DNA of 64,000 nt from Spinacia oleracea. Lineage: Eukaryota; Streptophyta; Magnoliopsida; Caryophyllales; Amaranthaceae. The DNA lies in contig NC_079487.1 of assembly GCF_020520425.1 (NCBI RefSeq), positions 106,302,141 through 106,366,140 of the forward strand, in the 5' to 3' direction. Under the pieces are notes generated by a model. It did not search any database and had not been told where the DNA came from. It saw only the letters and a program-made list of their open reading frames with translations. Every line of letters starts with the position of its first letter. Within the stretch, counting starts at the first letter, position 1. A program made the position numbers and the translations under genes. Positions 1 through 11,143 of this stretch are shown here, one piece after another.

Positions 1-1396
1 ATTCGCATTTACCATAATCCTCTAAGTCAAATGGTTCTAGAATTCCTTCTCTTTGAAGTCTTTCTAAGCGTTTCAAGTTTATATGGCCTAATCGACAATG
101 CCACAGATAGGTGAGATCTGAATCATCCTTTTTGGCCTTTTTGGTATTTATGTTATATACTTGTTTGTCGTGATCTAATAAATAAAGTCCATTGACTAAT
201 CTAGCAGATCCATAAAACATCTCTTTAAAATAAAACGAACAACTATTGTCTTTTATTATAAAGGAAAATCCCTTAGCATCTAAGCAAGAAACTGAAATGA
301 TGTTTTTAGTAAGACTTGGAACATGGAAACATTCTTCCAGTTCCAAAACTAGCCCGGAGGGCAACGACAAATAGTAAGTTCCTACAGCTAATGCAGCAAT
401 CCGTGCTCCATTTCCCACTCGTAGGTCGACTTCACCCTTGCTTAACTTTCTACTTCTTCTTAGTCCCTGTGGATTGGAACATAAGTGTGAGCCACAACCT
501 GTATCTAATACCCAAGAAGTTGAATTAGCAAGTATACAGTCTATAACGAAAATACCTGAAGATGGAACGACTGTTCCGTTCTTCTGATCTTCCTTTAGCT
601 TCAAGCAATCTCTCTTCCAATGCCCCTTCTTCTTGCAGTAGAAGCATTCGGATTCAGAAGTGGGTTGACTGACCTTTCTCTTTGCAGATTTGGCGCCAGT
701 TTGCTTAGTTGGGCTGGCTTTGTTGCCACCTTTCTTAGCATTCTTCTTCTTTCCAGATTTCTTGAACTTGCCCCAACGCACCATAAGCACATCCTGCTTA
801 TCACTTTTGAGCGTCTTTTCAGCGGTCTTCAGCATACCGTGAAGCTCAGTGAGCGTTTTGTCCAGACTATTCATACTGTAGTTCAGTTTGAACTGATCAT
901 ACCCGCTATGAAGAGAATGGAGGATGGTGTCTATAGCCATTTCCTGAGAAAATTGCTGATCCAGCCGACTCATATTCTCAATGAGTCCAATCATTTTGAG
1001 AACATGTGGACTTACGGGCTCGCCTTTCTTAAGCTTGGTCTCAAGAATTTGCCTATGAGTCTCGAATCTTTCGACTCGAGCCAGATCTTGGAACATGTTC
1101 TTCAACTCACTGATGATTGTGAAAGCATCTGAGTTGATGAACGTTTTCTGCAGATCCGCACTCATGGTGGCGAGCATTAGACATTTTACATCCTTGTTGG
1201 CATCAATCCAACGATTGAGGGCTGCCTGAGTGACCCCGTCGCCTGCAGCTTCGGGCATCGCCTCATCTAGGACATACTCCTTTTCTTCCTGCATAAGAAC
1301 TATTTGCAAGTTCCTTTGCCAGTCAAGGAAGTTTTTCCCGTTCAACTTCTCCTTTTCGAGAATTGATCGAATGTTGAATGAATTGTTGTTTGCCAT
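1..1396 (-). CDS. Ty1-copia gag-pol polyprotein, 5' part (runs off the left edge)
   Basis: The frame is open from ATG at 1396 down to base 1, about 465 codons, with no stop that I found. It begins MANNNSFNIRSIL and has the copia Gag (UBN2-type) layout. A CCHC zinc knuckle follows (CFYCKKKGHWKRDC, near 605-660), then the aspartic protease site (WVLDTGCGSHL, near 480-520), then the pre-integrase motif LWHCRLGHINLKR near 80-110. Integrase, reverse transcriptase and RNase H would lie left of the window. Gag packages the RNA and the protease matures the polyprotein in cytoplasmic particles. Upstream on the same strand are a long leader, a primer-binding site and an LTR, as expected for this class. 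Unlike its relatives in this window, this copy is unbroken as far as visible, so it is a candidate autonomous member. Whether the rest is intact cannot be seen. Confidence 0.88.
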   Translation of the reverse strand, partial: MANNNSFNIRSILEKEKLNGKNFLDWQRNLQIVLMQEEKEYVLDEAMPEAAGDGVTQAALNRWIDANKDVKCLMLATMSADLQKTFINSDAFTIISELKNMFQDLARVERFETHRQILETKLKKGEPVSPHVLKMIGLIENMSRLDQQFSQEMAIDTILHSLHSGYDQFKLNYSMNSLDKTLTELHGMLKTAEKTLKSDKQDVLMVRWGKFKKSGKKKNAKKGGNKASPTKQTGAKSAKRKVSQPTSESECFYCKKKGHWKRDCLKLKEDQKNGTVVPSSGIFVIDCILANSTSWVLDTGCGSHLCSNPQGLRRSRKLSKGEVDLRVGNGARIAALAVGTYYLSLPSGLVLELEECFHVPSLTKNIISVSCLDAKGFSFIIKDNSCSFYFKEMFYGSARLVNGLYLLDHDKQVYNINTKKAKKDDSDLTYLWHCRLGHINLKRLERLQREGILEPFDLEDYGKCE

Positions 1397-2984
1397 ATTA
1401 AAAACTACAATTGAAAAGAATAAACAAATAAATAACCATTCACAGTTTCTCTTAATAAACTTAAATTCTAGCATACATGCATAATTCAATGTTTATTAAG
1501 CATTTTATTCAAATTATGTGTTCCGGCAGGTGTGAATAAAATGATTCCAAGACCCTAAAATCATTGAAGAACTAAGCACAGTTTGTCGACTTAATCCTAA
1601 AACATTTTAGGTAAGCAAAAGCCTTTTGCTAATAGTCTAGAAACTACTCTTGGTTGATAGGTACGTCTAAGAACTTATTAGGTAAACCTATCGATTTTGC
1701 CACGACATAAAAGGACTCCTTACTTATATCGCTGAGTTTCACCAAAACTAACGTGTACTCACAATTATTTGTGTACCTTGCCCCTTTAGGACCAATAAGT
1801 AACACCTCGCTGAGCGAAAACTATTACTAGATTGATGTAAAGGATATCCAAGCAAGTGTATATTTTGGCATGGCACCTTTTAACTCAATTTTTAAGTTTG
1901 GAACTTAAGCTCTTACTATGTTGGTTAGATTTTAAGTGAACTAAAATCCTTAATCATGCAACATAATCAAGCTTTTGATCTCATGCATTTTAAGACATAT
2001 TTAAAACAATAAATAACTTAAAGCATGCATAAGATAAATGTGATCTAGTATGGCCCGACTTCATCTTGAAGCTTTGACTTCAAAGTCCGTCTTGAAAATC
2101 TCCGTGGGAGGCACCATTTTCTTCAAATAGGATAAGCTATAACTAATTACAACTATTTGATGGTACGCAGACCATATTTGAATTGAAAAATAACTTTGGT
2201 ACTTTAGACCAATTACATTCAAATTAATGGTACGTAGACCATATTTTCTATCCTATTTGGGCCATACTAGTCACTTCATAACCTGTAAAACAGTACATAT
2301 ACAATATATACCATTCACCCATTCATTATCATGAATGGCCCACATAGCTGGTTAGTAAAACACATTATGCATCACGTAAACATTTGCAGCAATTAATCAA
2401 GGGCACCAATAATCTACCAATTATTCAGTCCTTATTAATTCTAATCAAGTTGTTTTAACCTTAAGGATTTGTAGACCTAATCAAGAGTTTATGACTAAAA
2501 AGCGCTCCCACTTAAACCAATAAATTCATATGCTTTACCAATTTTAAACATAAAAATGTATTTCTAGTCTAACCGGAAACATACAAATTTAATTAAAATT
2601 TAAAGCTCATATAAATTTATAATTGAATCCAAAAGGTTTAATTTAATTTCAGTCGCATTTAAATTAATTCATGATTTTAATTTTAGTAAAATAATTAGAA
2701 TAAATAACATTTATTATAATTATAATATTCAAAATTAAAATCCAAGAAAATAATTTAAATTATTAATTTTAAAATTAATTAAAATTACGTGAACTGAAAT
2801 TTTCAAATTAAACATTCAAGACGATCTAATCGTAACGCAAACACCCTACGCATTGCACGCCCATGGGCCGCACGCACACAGCCATTGCTGGCCATGTGCG
2901 CGCAGCCCATGCGCTCGTCGCATAGCTGCTGCATCCCTATCGCAAGCCTCCGCACGCATTGGTGCTCGCTGCGCGCGCCAGCGC

Positions 2985-3115
2985 TCATCGCACGCGGGCT
3001 ATCGCTCGCAGTGCGCGCGCGACATCGCTCGCTGGGCGCGCGAGCCATCGCTCGCTGGGCGCGCGACATCGCTCGCTGGGCGGGCGACATCGCTCGTTGT
3101 GCGCGCGAGCAATGC
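2985..3115. repeat. GC-rich short tandem array in the leader (about 21-bp unit)
   Basis: A unit close to GCGCGACATCGCTCGCTGG repeats about five times, with variants in which GACATC becomes GAGCCATC. The matching array at 23950-24125 has about seven units. The surrounding 600 bp is also GC- and CpG-rich within very AT-rich DNA. Confidence 0.75.
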
Positions 3116-4163
3116 TAGGCGCAGCGCTCGTGGCACGCGAGCTTGCGCTCGCTGCGCGCGAGGCTGCGCGCTCTTGTGCGAGGCAGCGCGCGTTGTGGCG
3201 CAGCTCGCTTGCTGCCCACACGCGACTGCCTTGGCTCGCCCTACGCCCATGCCCATTCGTCCATTGGTCGTGGCACACGACACAAGGCAGGGCTGCTGCC
3301 TTGTGCTCGTGCACTACGCCCTTGCTCATTGCATTCGTGCCGCATGGGCGACGAGCTCCCTTGCTCGTCGTCGCATGCCCGCATTATACAACACCCCTTA
3401 AGGGTAACACGAAGCGTCCATTGCTTCGTGCGTGCAAGTTATATGAACGAATCGCATAAAAATTTAAAATTTATATTTAAAATTAATGACAAATTAATAA
3501 ATAATATTAATTTCATAATTTTAGGGCGAAAAATCGAAAATTTATTATCCAATTGATTTCCGATTGTTATGGATTCAAGTCTAGGTCATAAAAATTTAAA
3601 ATTTATCGTAAATTTACAATTTTTATGGTGGTTTTTAATCATAGGTTTCTAATTAAATTGCAATTAATTATGAAAATCAAATTAATTCTAAATTATTCTA
3701 ATTTTCAACAAATTAATCATAATTACAAATTAGATTGCATAATTAACAAGACTAGGCATTCAAACTTGTTAAACATATGCAGTAGGTCAATCAAAAATTC
3801 AAGATTTATCAACAAGAATCGCAAATATTTAATTTAACATCTTAAATTTACGAAATTTTGCATTCGAAAAACTAAAACCTTCGAAAAGTCATAGTTAGGC
3901 TTCGAATTTGAGAATTCTGGGTTCGGCAGAAAATTACTATTTTTGTCAAAATTTTAGAATTCCTTTTACATGCGGAATTGACACAAAAATCACTCAATTC
4001 GGATGAGTAACGAAGAAACTGCCGAAAAACTGCGTACGTATAATTAAATTAACGCAATTTGCAATTAATTAACAATTACGAAAATTAATCACCCCTTTTA
4101 ATTCTTACAAATTTGTAATATTTAACCATGTTCATGCAATTTAGATTATGAAAATAATAAGGG

Positions 4164-4176
4164 GCTCGTGATACCA
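4164..4176 (-). other. Primer-binding site of element A (initiator tRNA-Met type)
   Basis: On the minus strand the sequence TGGTATCACGAGC follows directly after the LTR end. It starts with TGGTATCA, the usual copia primer-binding site matching the 3' end of initiator tRNA-Met. Confidence 0.8.
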
Positions 4177-4177
4177 C

Positions 4178-4512
4178 TGTTAGGTTATGATACATATGAT
4201 ATTACATAAATCATGCGGAAACAACCATTAACCCAGGAATACATATTATTTACACATAATCATATAGCATAATTTAGATGCATACTCTTTGTTGCGTGCC
4301 CTCCTTAGCTGCGCCCGAACCGAGCAAGAACAAGTTTTTAGGACTCCAAGTGTCGTCCCTCCGTAGATAGTCCACAGCACGTCCGGATCCGCCTTAAGAT
4401 TGACCAACTAGAATCGCCCTTAAGGTACTAGAATTTTCGGCACTTTTGAGCAAGATGTGTGGCTGAATTTTTCTCTCAAAAACTCACTTTGAAAACTTGT
4501 GTTATAAATTCG
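4178..4512 (-). mobile_element. Truncated 5' LTR of copia element A
   Basis: It begins TGTTAGGTTATGATACATATG on the plus strand and follows the solo LTR at 5736-7172 for about 335 bp. At about 4512 it stops and pol coding sequence of another element begins. The outer 1.1 kb of this LTR is missing, so the junction is a deletion or illegitimate recombination, not a clean insertion. Confidence 0.85.
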
Positions 4513-5735
4513 TCTCGAATCTCTTTGAGGTCTATTATTCTCCCACTTGTCAATTTGGAAATATGATTTCTTTCCAAAAAGACACCGTCACGAGCAACGA
4601 ATACCTTGTTGTCTGACTTGTTGTAGAAATAATACCCCATAGTTTCTTTTGGATACCCAACGAAGAAACATTTGTCAGATTTAGGTTGTAGCTTGTCCGA
4701 AATTATTCGCTTGACATATGCTTCGCAACCCCAAATCTTCAGAAAAGACAACTTTGGAAGTTTCCCAGTCCATAATTCGTATGGAGTCTTTTCAACAGCT
4801 TTTGACGGAGCACGATTCAGTGTGAGTGCTGCAGTTTGCAACGCATGTCCCCAGAACTGTAAAGGAAGTTCGGCCTGACCCTTCATTGACCTGACCATAT
4901 CGAGTAAGGTCCTATTTCTCCGTTCCGACACTCCATTCCATTGAGGTGTCCCCGGAGCAGTCAATTCAGAAAGAATACCGCATTATTTTAGATGGTCATC
5001 AAACTCGTGGCTAAGATATTCACCTCCTCGATCCGATCTTAGAGCTTTGATTTTCTTGCCATGTTGATTCTCTACTTCATTTTGAAATTCTCGGAATTTC
5101 TCAAACGATTCAGACTTGTGCTTCATTAAGTAAATATAGCCATATCTACTGAAGTCGTCCGTTAACGTTATGAAATAGCTGAACTCACCTCTAGCTTTCG
5201 TACTCATAGGCCCACATACGTCCGTATGTATTAGCCCTAGTAGTTCGCTTGTTCTTTCTCCCACTTTTGAGAAAGGTTGCTTTGTCATTTTGCCAAGTAA
5301 ACAAGATTCGCATTGATCAATCTTCACTAAGTCGAATGATTCTAGAATTCAATTCCTTTCCGTTGAAGTAATTCCATGCGCTTTATGTTTATATGGCCTA
5401 ATCGACAATGCCACAGAAATGTGAGATCCGAATCACCAGTTTTAGCCTTTTTGGTATTTATGTTATAAATGTGTTTGCTCGTATCTAGCACATAAAGACC
5501 GTTCTCTTGTTGTGCTGAACCATAAAACATTCCATTCAAAGCAAAAGAACAACTATTGTCTTTAAATTGAAAACTAAAACCTTTAGAATCCAAACTTGAA
5601 ACGGAAATGATGTTTCTGGTAATACTAGGAACGTAGTAACAGTTTTCTAGTTCCAAAACAAACCCACTAGGCAAAGAAATAAAATAAGATCCTTAGGCTA
5701 ATGCAGCAATCCGTGCTCCATTTCCCACGCGTAGA
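4513..5735 (-). pseudogene. Broken copia pol (protease end, pre-integrase, integrase) of element B
   Basis: This is the downstream part of a gag-pol split by the solo LTR. The reading shows the pre-integrase motif LWHCRLGHINIKR (about 5390-5430). The integrase core follows, with IHTDVCGPM, LTDDFSRYGY, RSDRGGEY and NGVSERRN supplying the DDE residues. It is disabled by an in-frame TAA near 5694, a 5-bp tandem duplication (GAATT) near 5347-5357 that shifts the frame after GIEF, and an in-frame TAA near 4983. Reverse transcriptase and RNase H are absent because the sequence jumps into a truncated LTR at 4513. It is a dead relative of element A, not an expressed gene. Confidence 0.85.
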
Positions 5736-7172
5736 TGTTAGGTTATGATACATATGATATTACATAAATCATGCGGAAACAACCATTAACCCAGGATTAC
5801 ATATTATTTACACATAATCATATAGCATAATTTAGATGCATACTCTTTGTTGCGTGCCCTCCCTAGCTGCGCCCGAACCGAGCAAGAACAAGTTTTTAGG
5901 ACTCCAAGTGTCGTCCCTCCGTAGATAGTCCACAGCACGTCCGGATCCGCCTTAAGATTGACCAACTAGAATCGCCCTTAAGGTACTAGAATTTTCGGCA
6001 CTTTTGAGCAAGATGTGTGGCTGAATTTTTCTCTCAAAAACTCACTTTGAATACTTTGAAAACTTGTGTTATAAATTGTGAGCCCTAGCCTCATATTTAT
6101 AGCGGTATGGAAAGGGAATCGAAATCCTATTCAGATACAAATTAATTAAACCTAGAATCCTACAAGAACTCTAATTTAATTAATTTATCAAATAGAATTA
6201 GGAATTTAATCATTAACCGAACTCTGCATGTTTTAGGAAACGTGCACGAACACGAACACAAACACTTGCACACACACGCACGGCAGCCACGATGGGCCCC
6301 ATGCGTGCGCGCGAGCAGCAGCCCACTCAGCGCCCGCGCGCGCTGCGCGTGCTGTGCGCGCTGTGCGCTGCGCGTGCTGTGCGCGCTGTGCGCGCTGCGC
6401 GCAGCCTGCTGGGCCTGGCCTTGCGCTGGGCCTGGCGTGGCTGTTTGTGCGGCGCGCTTGGCTTGCTGGGCGATGGCCTGGCTTCGTGCTGGGCCTCGTC
6501 CGGCAGGCCTCGTCCGATGCTTATTCGTACGATGCGCTTCCGATTAAATTTTCCGATTCCGGAATTCATTTCCGATACGAACAATATTTAATATTTCCGA
6601 TTCCGGAATTAATTTCCGTTTCGAACAAATATTTAATATTTCCGTTTCCGGAATTATTTTCCGATTCCGGTAATATTTCCGATTCTGACAATATTTCCGT
6701 TTCCGGCAATATTTCCGATTCTGGCAATATTTCCATTTCCGATAATATTTTCCGACACGTACCATGTTTCCGTTTCCGGCAACATCTACGACTTGGATAA
6801 TATTTATATTTCCGATACGATCCATATTTCCGTTTCCGGCAATATCATCGTTTCCGGAGTATTCATTCCTTGCCTGTGACGATCTTAGCTCCCACTGAAA
6901 CCAAGATCCGTCGGTTCCGAATATTCATAGATGGAGTATTTAATGCTATTAAATACTTGATCCGTTTACGTACTATTTGTGTGACCCTACGGGTTCAGTC
7001 AAGAGTAAGCTGTGGATTAATATCATTAATTCCACTTGAACTAAAGCGGCCTCTAGCTAGGCATTCAGCTCACTTGATCTCACTGAATTATTAACTTGTT
7101 AATTAATACTGAACCGCATTTATTAGACTTAACATAGAATGCATACTTGGACCAAGGGCATTATTTCCTTCA
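5736..7172 (-). mobile_element. Solo LTR (element A family) inserted in element B gag-pol
   Basis: This 1437-bp LTR runs TGTTAGG to TTCCTTCA, giving TG...CA ends on the minus strand too. It is flanked by the 5-bp duplication GTAGA at 5731-5735 and 7173-7177. Removing one copy leaves the host reading frame in register (D-L-R-V-G-N-G). Inside are a GC-rich block (about 6240-6530) and an array of TTCCG motifs (6538-6860). No internal region remains, so it is a solo LTR left by LTR-LTR recombination. Confidence 0.92.
6538..6860. repeat. TTTCCG(T/A)TTCCGG motif array in the LTR
   Basis: About fifteen variants of a roughly 17-21 bp unit, with cores such as TTTCCGATTCCGG and TTTCCGTTTCCGG spaced by AATATT, fill this part of the LTR. 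The same array is at 16905-17225 and 25941-26262. Reading frames through it are repeat shadows. Confidence 0.75.
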
Positions 7173-7177
7173 GTAGA

Positions 7178-8241
7178 TCCATCTCGCCTTTATCAAGCTT
7201 TCTACTTCTCCTTAGTCCCTGTGAATTGGAACATAAGTGTGAGCCACAACCAGTATCTAATACCCAAGAAGTAGAATTAGCAAGATTACAATGTATAACA
7301 TACATACTTGAAGGAGAAGCAACGTTTCCGTCCTTCTTCTCTTCCTTTAGTTTGGGGCAATCTCGCTTGTAATGACCAATTTCATTACAATTGAAACATT
7401 GCGATGTAGATGGAGAACGATCCTTCTTCATCTTCCTCTTGGATGGCGCCATTTGTCTTCCTGAAGTAGATGGAGATGCACCCTTGCTTTGGATCTTCCC
7501 CGGAACCTTTTTCTTGATTTTCTTACTCTTTACTTTTAGCGATGCTTGCTTATCACTTACAAAGTCCAATTCGTACTGATGAAGCAGGTAAATTAATTCA
7601 CTAAGAGTATTCTCCCTTTTCTTGGAGAAATAGAGTAGTTTGAATTTCTTATAACCAGGGTGAAGAGAATTCAAAAGTATTCCCGCAGCTGCAGAATCTG
7701 GGTATGGATCACCAAGTAACTCAAGCCGGTTGAGAAGCCCAACCATTTTCTTTGTATGAGTTCTGATTGGCGTCCGTTCTGTCATTTCAAGATCAATGAC
7801 CCTTTCCCTTGCTTTTTGTCTTTCGACGTCAAAGCAACAACCCAGTGGAGCGTTAAGCTTTAGATCCTCAAATGAATTTACCAATTCAAAAACATTTTGG
7901 TCGACATGTTGACCACCATGTTAGAATCTACCACGACATATATCCCTAAGATGCCTTAGGAGTTCCCATGGCTCATATGCAACGAACCTTGCACTCCAAT
8001 CATTGGGGATAGAGCCAAGAATAAGATCCATCACTAGCGACACGTGGCTTGCCCACGTACAATGCTTTTCTGGAGTCATATCCTTTGAGTAATAGCTGGG
8101 GATGGGATGGTCAACTACATATTCAATGTTGTTCCACCTGAGGACTTGCCGAAGCTTCCTCTCCCAATCAAGAAAGTTTGATAGGTTCAATTTTACATCC
8201 AGAATTTCAGTTACTTTGAGTTTTGTTTTGATCGCGGCCAT
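7178..8241 (-). pseudogene. Copia gag and start of protease of element B, nonsense mutated
   Basis: ATG at 8241 opens MAAIKTKLKVTEIL, a Gag of the UBN2 type with NFLDWERKLRQVL typical of copia. A TAA at 7921-7923 stops it after about 106 residues, but the same frame continues to the insertion point at 7177. The later part holds the CCHC knuckle CFNCNEIGHYKRDC (about 7350-7410) and the protease motif WVLDTGCGSHLC (about 7220-7260). Beyond 7177 comes the solo LTR, and the protein-coding sequence resumes at 5735. It is a gag-pol relic. Its Gag differs clearly from element A, so A and B are separate families. Confidence 0.87.
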
Positions 8242-11009
8242 TTTGATTACTACAATCGAAAAGAATTTGCAATAAATAACCATTCATACAATTCAATAAC
8301 TTTGAAATAAAAGCAAAAACATGCCATCGTTAAAGCTATTAAAAACATCTCATTCATGCAAAAGCAAAAAACATGGTCCAAAATGAATGAAACGATTCCA
8401 AGACCCCAAAATTTCTAAATCCTTAAGCAGCTTTAGCATGTCTTAAGTAGTTTAAGATTTTAGGTAAGCAAAACCTATTGCTAGTAATCTCCAAATTACT
8501 CTTGGTTAATAAATTAATGCCATAATTTATCCCATTGCCACAACTTAATGCCATTGTTGTTTGAGTTGCAACCACAATCAACGTGCTCCTTTAGGACGCC
8601 TTACCACCTAAGTCAACTAAAATAGCACCTCGCTTTAGCGTAAACCTACTATCTTAGATCCCTAGATTTTTGTAAGTGTTGATTTGGAAGGCAATTTTTT
8701 AAACTCAATATTACTTGGACCTAGTTGTTTCTATGTTGGTTCAATTATTTAGTGAACTTAAAACTAATCGATTCATAGGAAACAATCTGTTCATGCAAAG
8801 CATACATACATTCATACATTCACGCATAATATATATATAAAAGTGCATAAATAAATGGTGATCTAGTATGGCCCAAAACTTTTGTCTTGAAGCATCCAAT
8901 CTTCATCACCTCCTTGTTAGCTTGGCATCGTCTTGAATCTTCGTTCAAATGCTAACTTAAAGTTCTAAACTTAGAAATACTTGAAAATAATAAAATTACA
9001 TCAAAATTTCCATGGTACGCAGACCATATTTAAAACTTTGCATTCAAAGATAGAACGGTACGCAGACCGTATTAACTATCCTAAATTGGCCATACTAGTC
9101 ACTTGGAGTACCTGCATTACATAAAATAGATATTCTATGCATTCACCCATTCGTATGCTAAAACGAATGGCCCATATTAATATGCAAGTATTTACGTGAA
9201 TTAATTAAAATTCACGTTCACATAAACGCGTCCTAAAAGATTAATCAATTTCCAAATTATTAATCCTTAGACTTTATTCTAATTAAAATGAATTTAATTA
9301 AAATAATGCGACCTACGAAATAATTAAAAATAATTATTTCATTTTAATTTCATTTAGTGGCTCCCACTCAAACCAATAATTATTCCGGATAATTAATTAT
9401 GAAATATTAAATTAAAACTCGCGGCCCGGCCCAAGCAAATAAAATATTAAATTAAATATCCCGTTAGCCCAAATTAATGCAAATATACGAAGCCCAACGA
9501 ATTAAACGATTTTTAATAAAAAAAAAGTCCAATTGCTAAATCGGGCTAGGCTTGCGCCCAGCCCCGCCTCGCGTGAGGCCCAAGAGCACACGAGCAAAGC
9601 TCGCGCACCCCCAGCCCCATCGCGCGCGCGCGCGCGCACCGCGTCCCCGCAGCATCGCTGCCCCTACGCTGCATGTTGTGCATCGTGAGTGCTAGACGTC
9701 GCAAGGCTTGCGCCTCGCTTCGTCGCAGCCCCGCAAGCTACCTCGCCTGCCCCTTCCTCGCCTAGCGCGCACGAGGCACGCAGCACAGCTGCTGCTGCCC
9801 GTGTCGCATGGCTCGGTCGAGCACAATGGCCTCGTATGGCTCGACGAGCCATACTTCCACCATGCTCATGTTCGTGCCTTTGGTTCGTAATACGGACCAA
9901 CTTAATTAAAATTAAATTTAATTCACGAACTTGCATTAATTTTATTTTTCAAAAAAGTTACGATTTTTATTTTCGAAAAACAACGATTTTTAACGATTTA
10001 ATAAACTTTAACGACAATCCAATTTCGTAAAATTAATAAATCAAGGGGTAATAATATTCAAACTTTCAAGAACAATCGAATCAACTTTAAAGTTTGAACT
10101 TTTAATTAATAAAATCCGAAACTTTATATCGTTCATAAACAATTAAATTTCAGATTATTAATAATTTGGTTTAAGTGCGATTAAAATTAACGAAACCATT
10201 CAAAATTTTAATCCAATAATTTTTAAAATTAGCCACTGACCCATGAAATTATATCCCCTTTCCCAATTAACCGAATTATTAAACCAAAATTAATTAAAAT
10301 TCAATTAGGGTTTCAAATTTTACGAATTGGGGAAAGGAAAAATTAGGGTTTATACTTATCGGAAAAATCTGAAATTTTACCATAGATCAAGCATGTACCC
10401 ATCAACATTGTGTCAAAATTTCAAGCAATTCCGAGTGGTTTAAGTCGATCTTTTAATTTAATTACTGTCCGACACTTTTAACTTTTAATGAAAAATTAAC
10501 AAAAACGCCCATAAAACGATACTTCGAGGCCTGTTTTCGCAATTCTATTCGCATGAGTTGATCTTAGAAAATCGTTTTCCATCAGATTAGGGTTTTAAAA
10601 ATCGAAAAAGCGATGATTTTTGATTTCGGACCTGATTATACGCAATTCATCCAATAATTCGTAAAAAATTCCGAAAAATCAACAAAAAATCCAAAATTTC
10701 GACAGATGCAAAAACAATAATAATCATGCTAATTCATGCTTTGAATACATAAGGCTCATGATACCACTGTAGGGGAATACAGTTAAACATAATAACATGT
10801 GCGGAACAATTCCCAAAGCCAGGAAACGTGTATAAAGCACAGATTAAGCAAACTTACATTCGAAGCGTGTTTTCCACAATAATCTGTCTGATTATACGCA
10901 ATTCATCCAATAATTCGTAAAAAATTCCGAAAAATCAACAAAAAATCCAAAAATTTTGACAGATGCAAAAACAATAATAATCATGCTAATTCATGCTTTG
11001 AATACATAA
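8242..11009 (-). mobile_element. Leader of copia element B
   Basis: Untranslated leader between the gag ATG and the primer-binding site. Parts resemble the element A leader in organisation (GGTACGCAGACC motifs near 9013 and 9058, and CACCCATTCG near 9143). A GC-rich block spans about 9540-9880 and includes an alternating CG run near 9619-9637. No credible gene is present. Short reading frames in the GC-rich part are compositional. Confidence 0.7.
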
Positions 11010-11143
11010 GGCTCATGATACCACTGTAGGGGAATACAGTTAAACATAATAACATGTGCGGAACAATTCCCAAAGCCAGGAAACATGTATAAAGCACATA
11101 TTAAGCAAACTTACATTCGAATCGTGTTTTCCACAATAATCTA
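10632..11143. repeat. 256-bp tandem duplication across the leader/LTR boundary of element B
   Basis: The block from CTGATTATACGCAATTC at 10632 is repeated from 10888 almost without change (one or two small differences). Each copy contains leader, primer-binding site (TGGTATCATGAGCC on the minus strand, near 10753-10766 and 11010-11023) and the first 120 bp of LTR. The element therefore has two primer-binding sites and a partial extra LTR end. Confidence 0.85.

Larger units (their letters stand above)
1397..4177 (-). mobile_element. Untranslated leader of copia element A
   Basis: These 2.8 kb lie between the gag ATG and the primer-binding site, an unusually long leader. They are AT-rich except for a GC-rich block near 2836-3420. 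The stretch from about 1500 to 4177 is nearly the same as about 22445-25192 in the nested element to the right, so both belong to one family. Overlapping reading frames in the GC-rich block are made almost only of Ala, Arg and Ser on both strands and are not taken as genes. Confidence 0.8.

Noticed and set aside
620..1132. 170-codon plus-strand frame
   Set aside because: It lies antisense to the gag coding sequence of element A, which has recognised domains in the other strand.
2803..3556. Several overlapping Ala/Arg/Ser-rich reading frames on both strands (and the same at 23753-24572)
   Set aside because: They follow the GC-rich 21-bp tandem array in a retrotransposon leader. The protein repeats mirror the DNA repeats on both strands.
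6544..6825. Frames with RNRKY/GNISDSGNIS repeats in the LTRs (also at 16628-17188 and 25664-26224)
   Set aside because: Translations of the TTCCG motif array, recurring only because the LTR is repeated.
6870..7094. 74-codon frame found unchanged at 17233 and 26269
   Set aside because: Conserved because LTR copies are nearly identical. Its place in the LTR end and lack of any domain argue against a gene.
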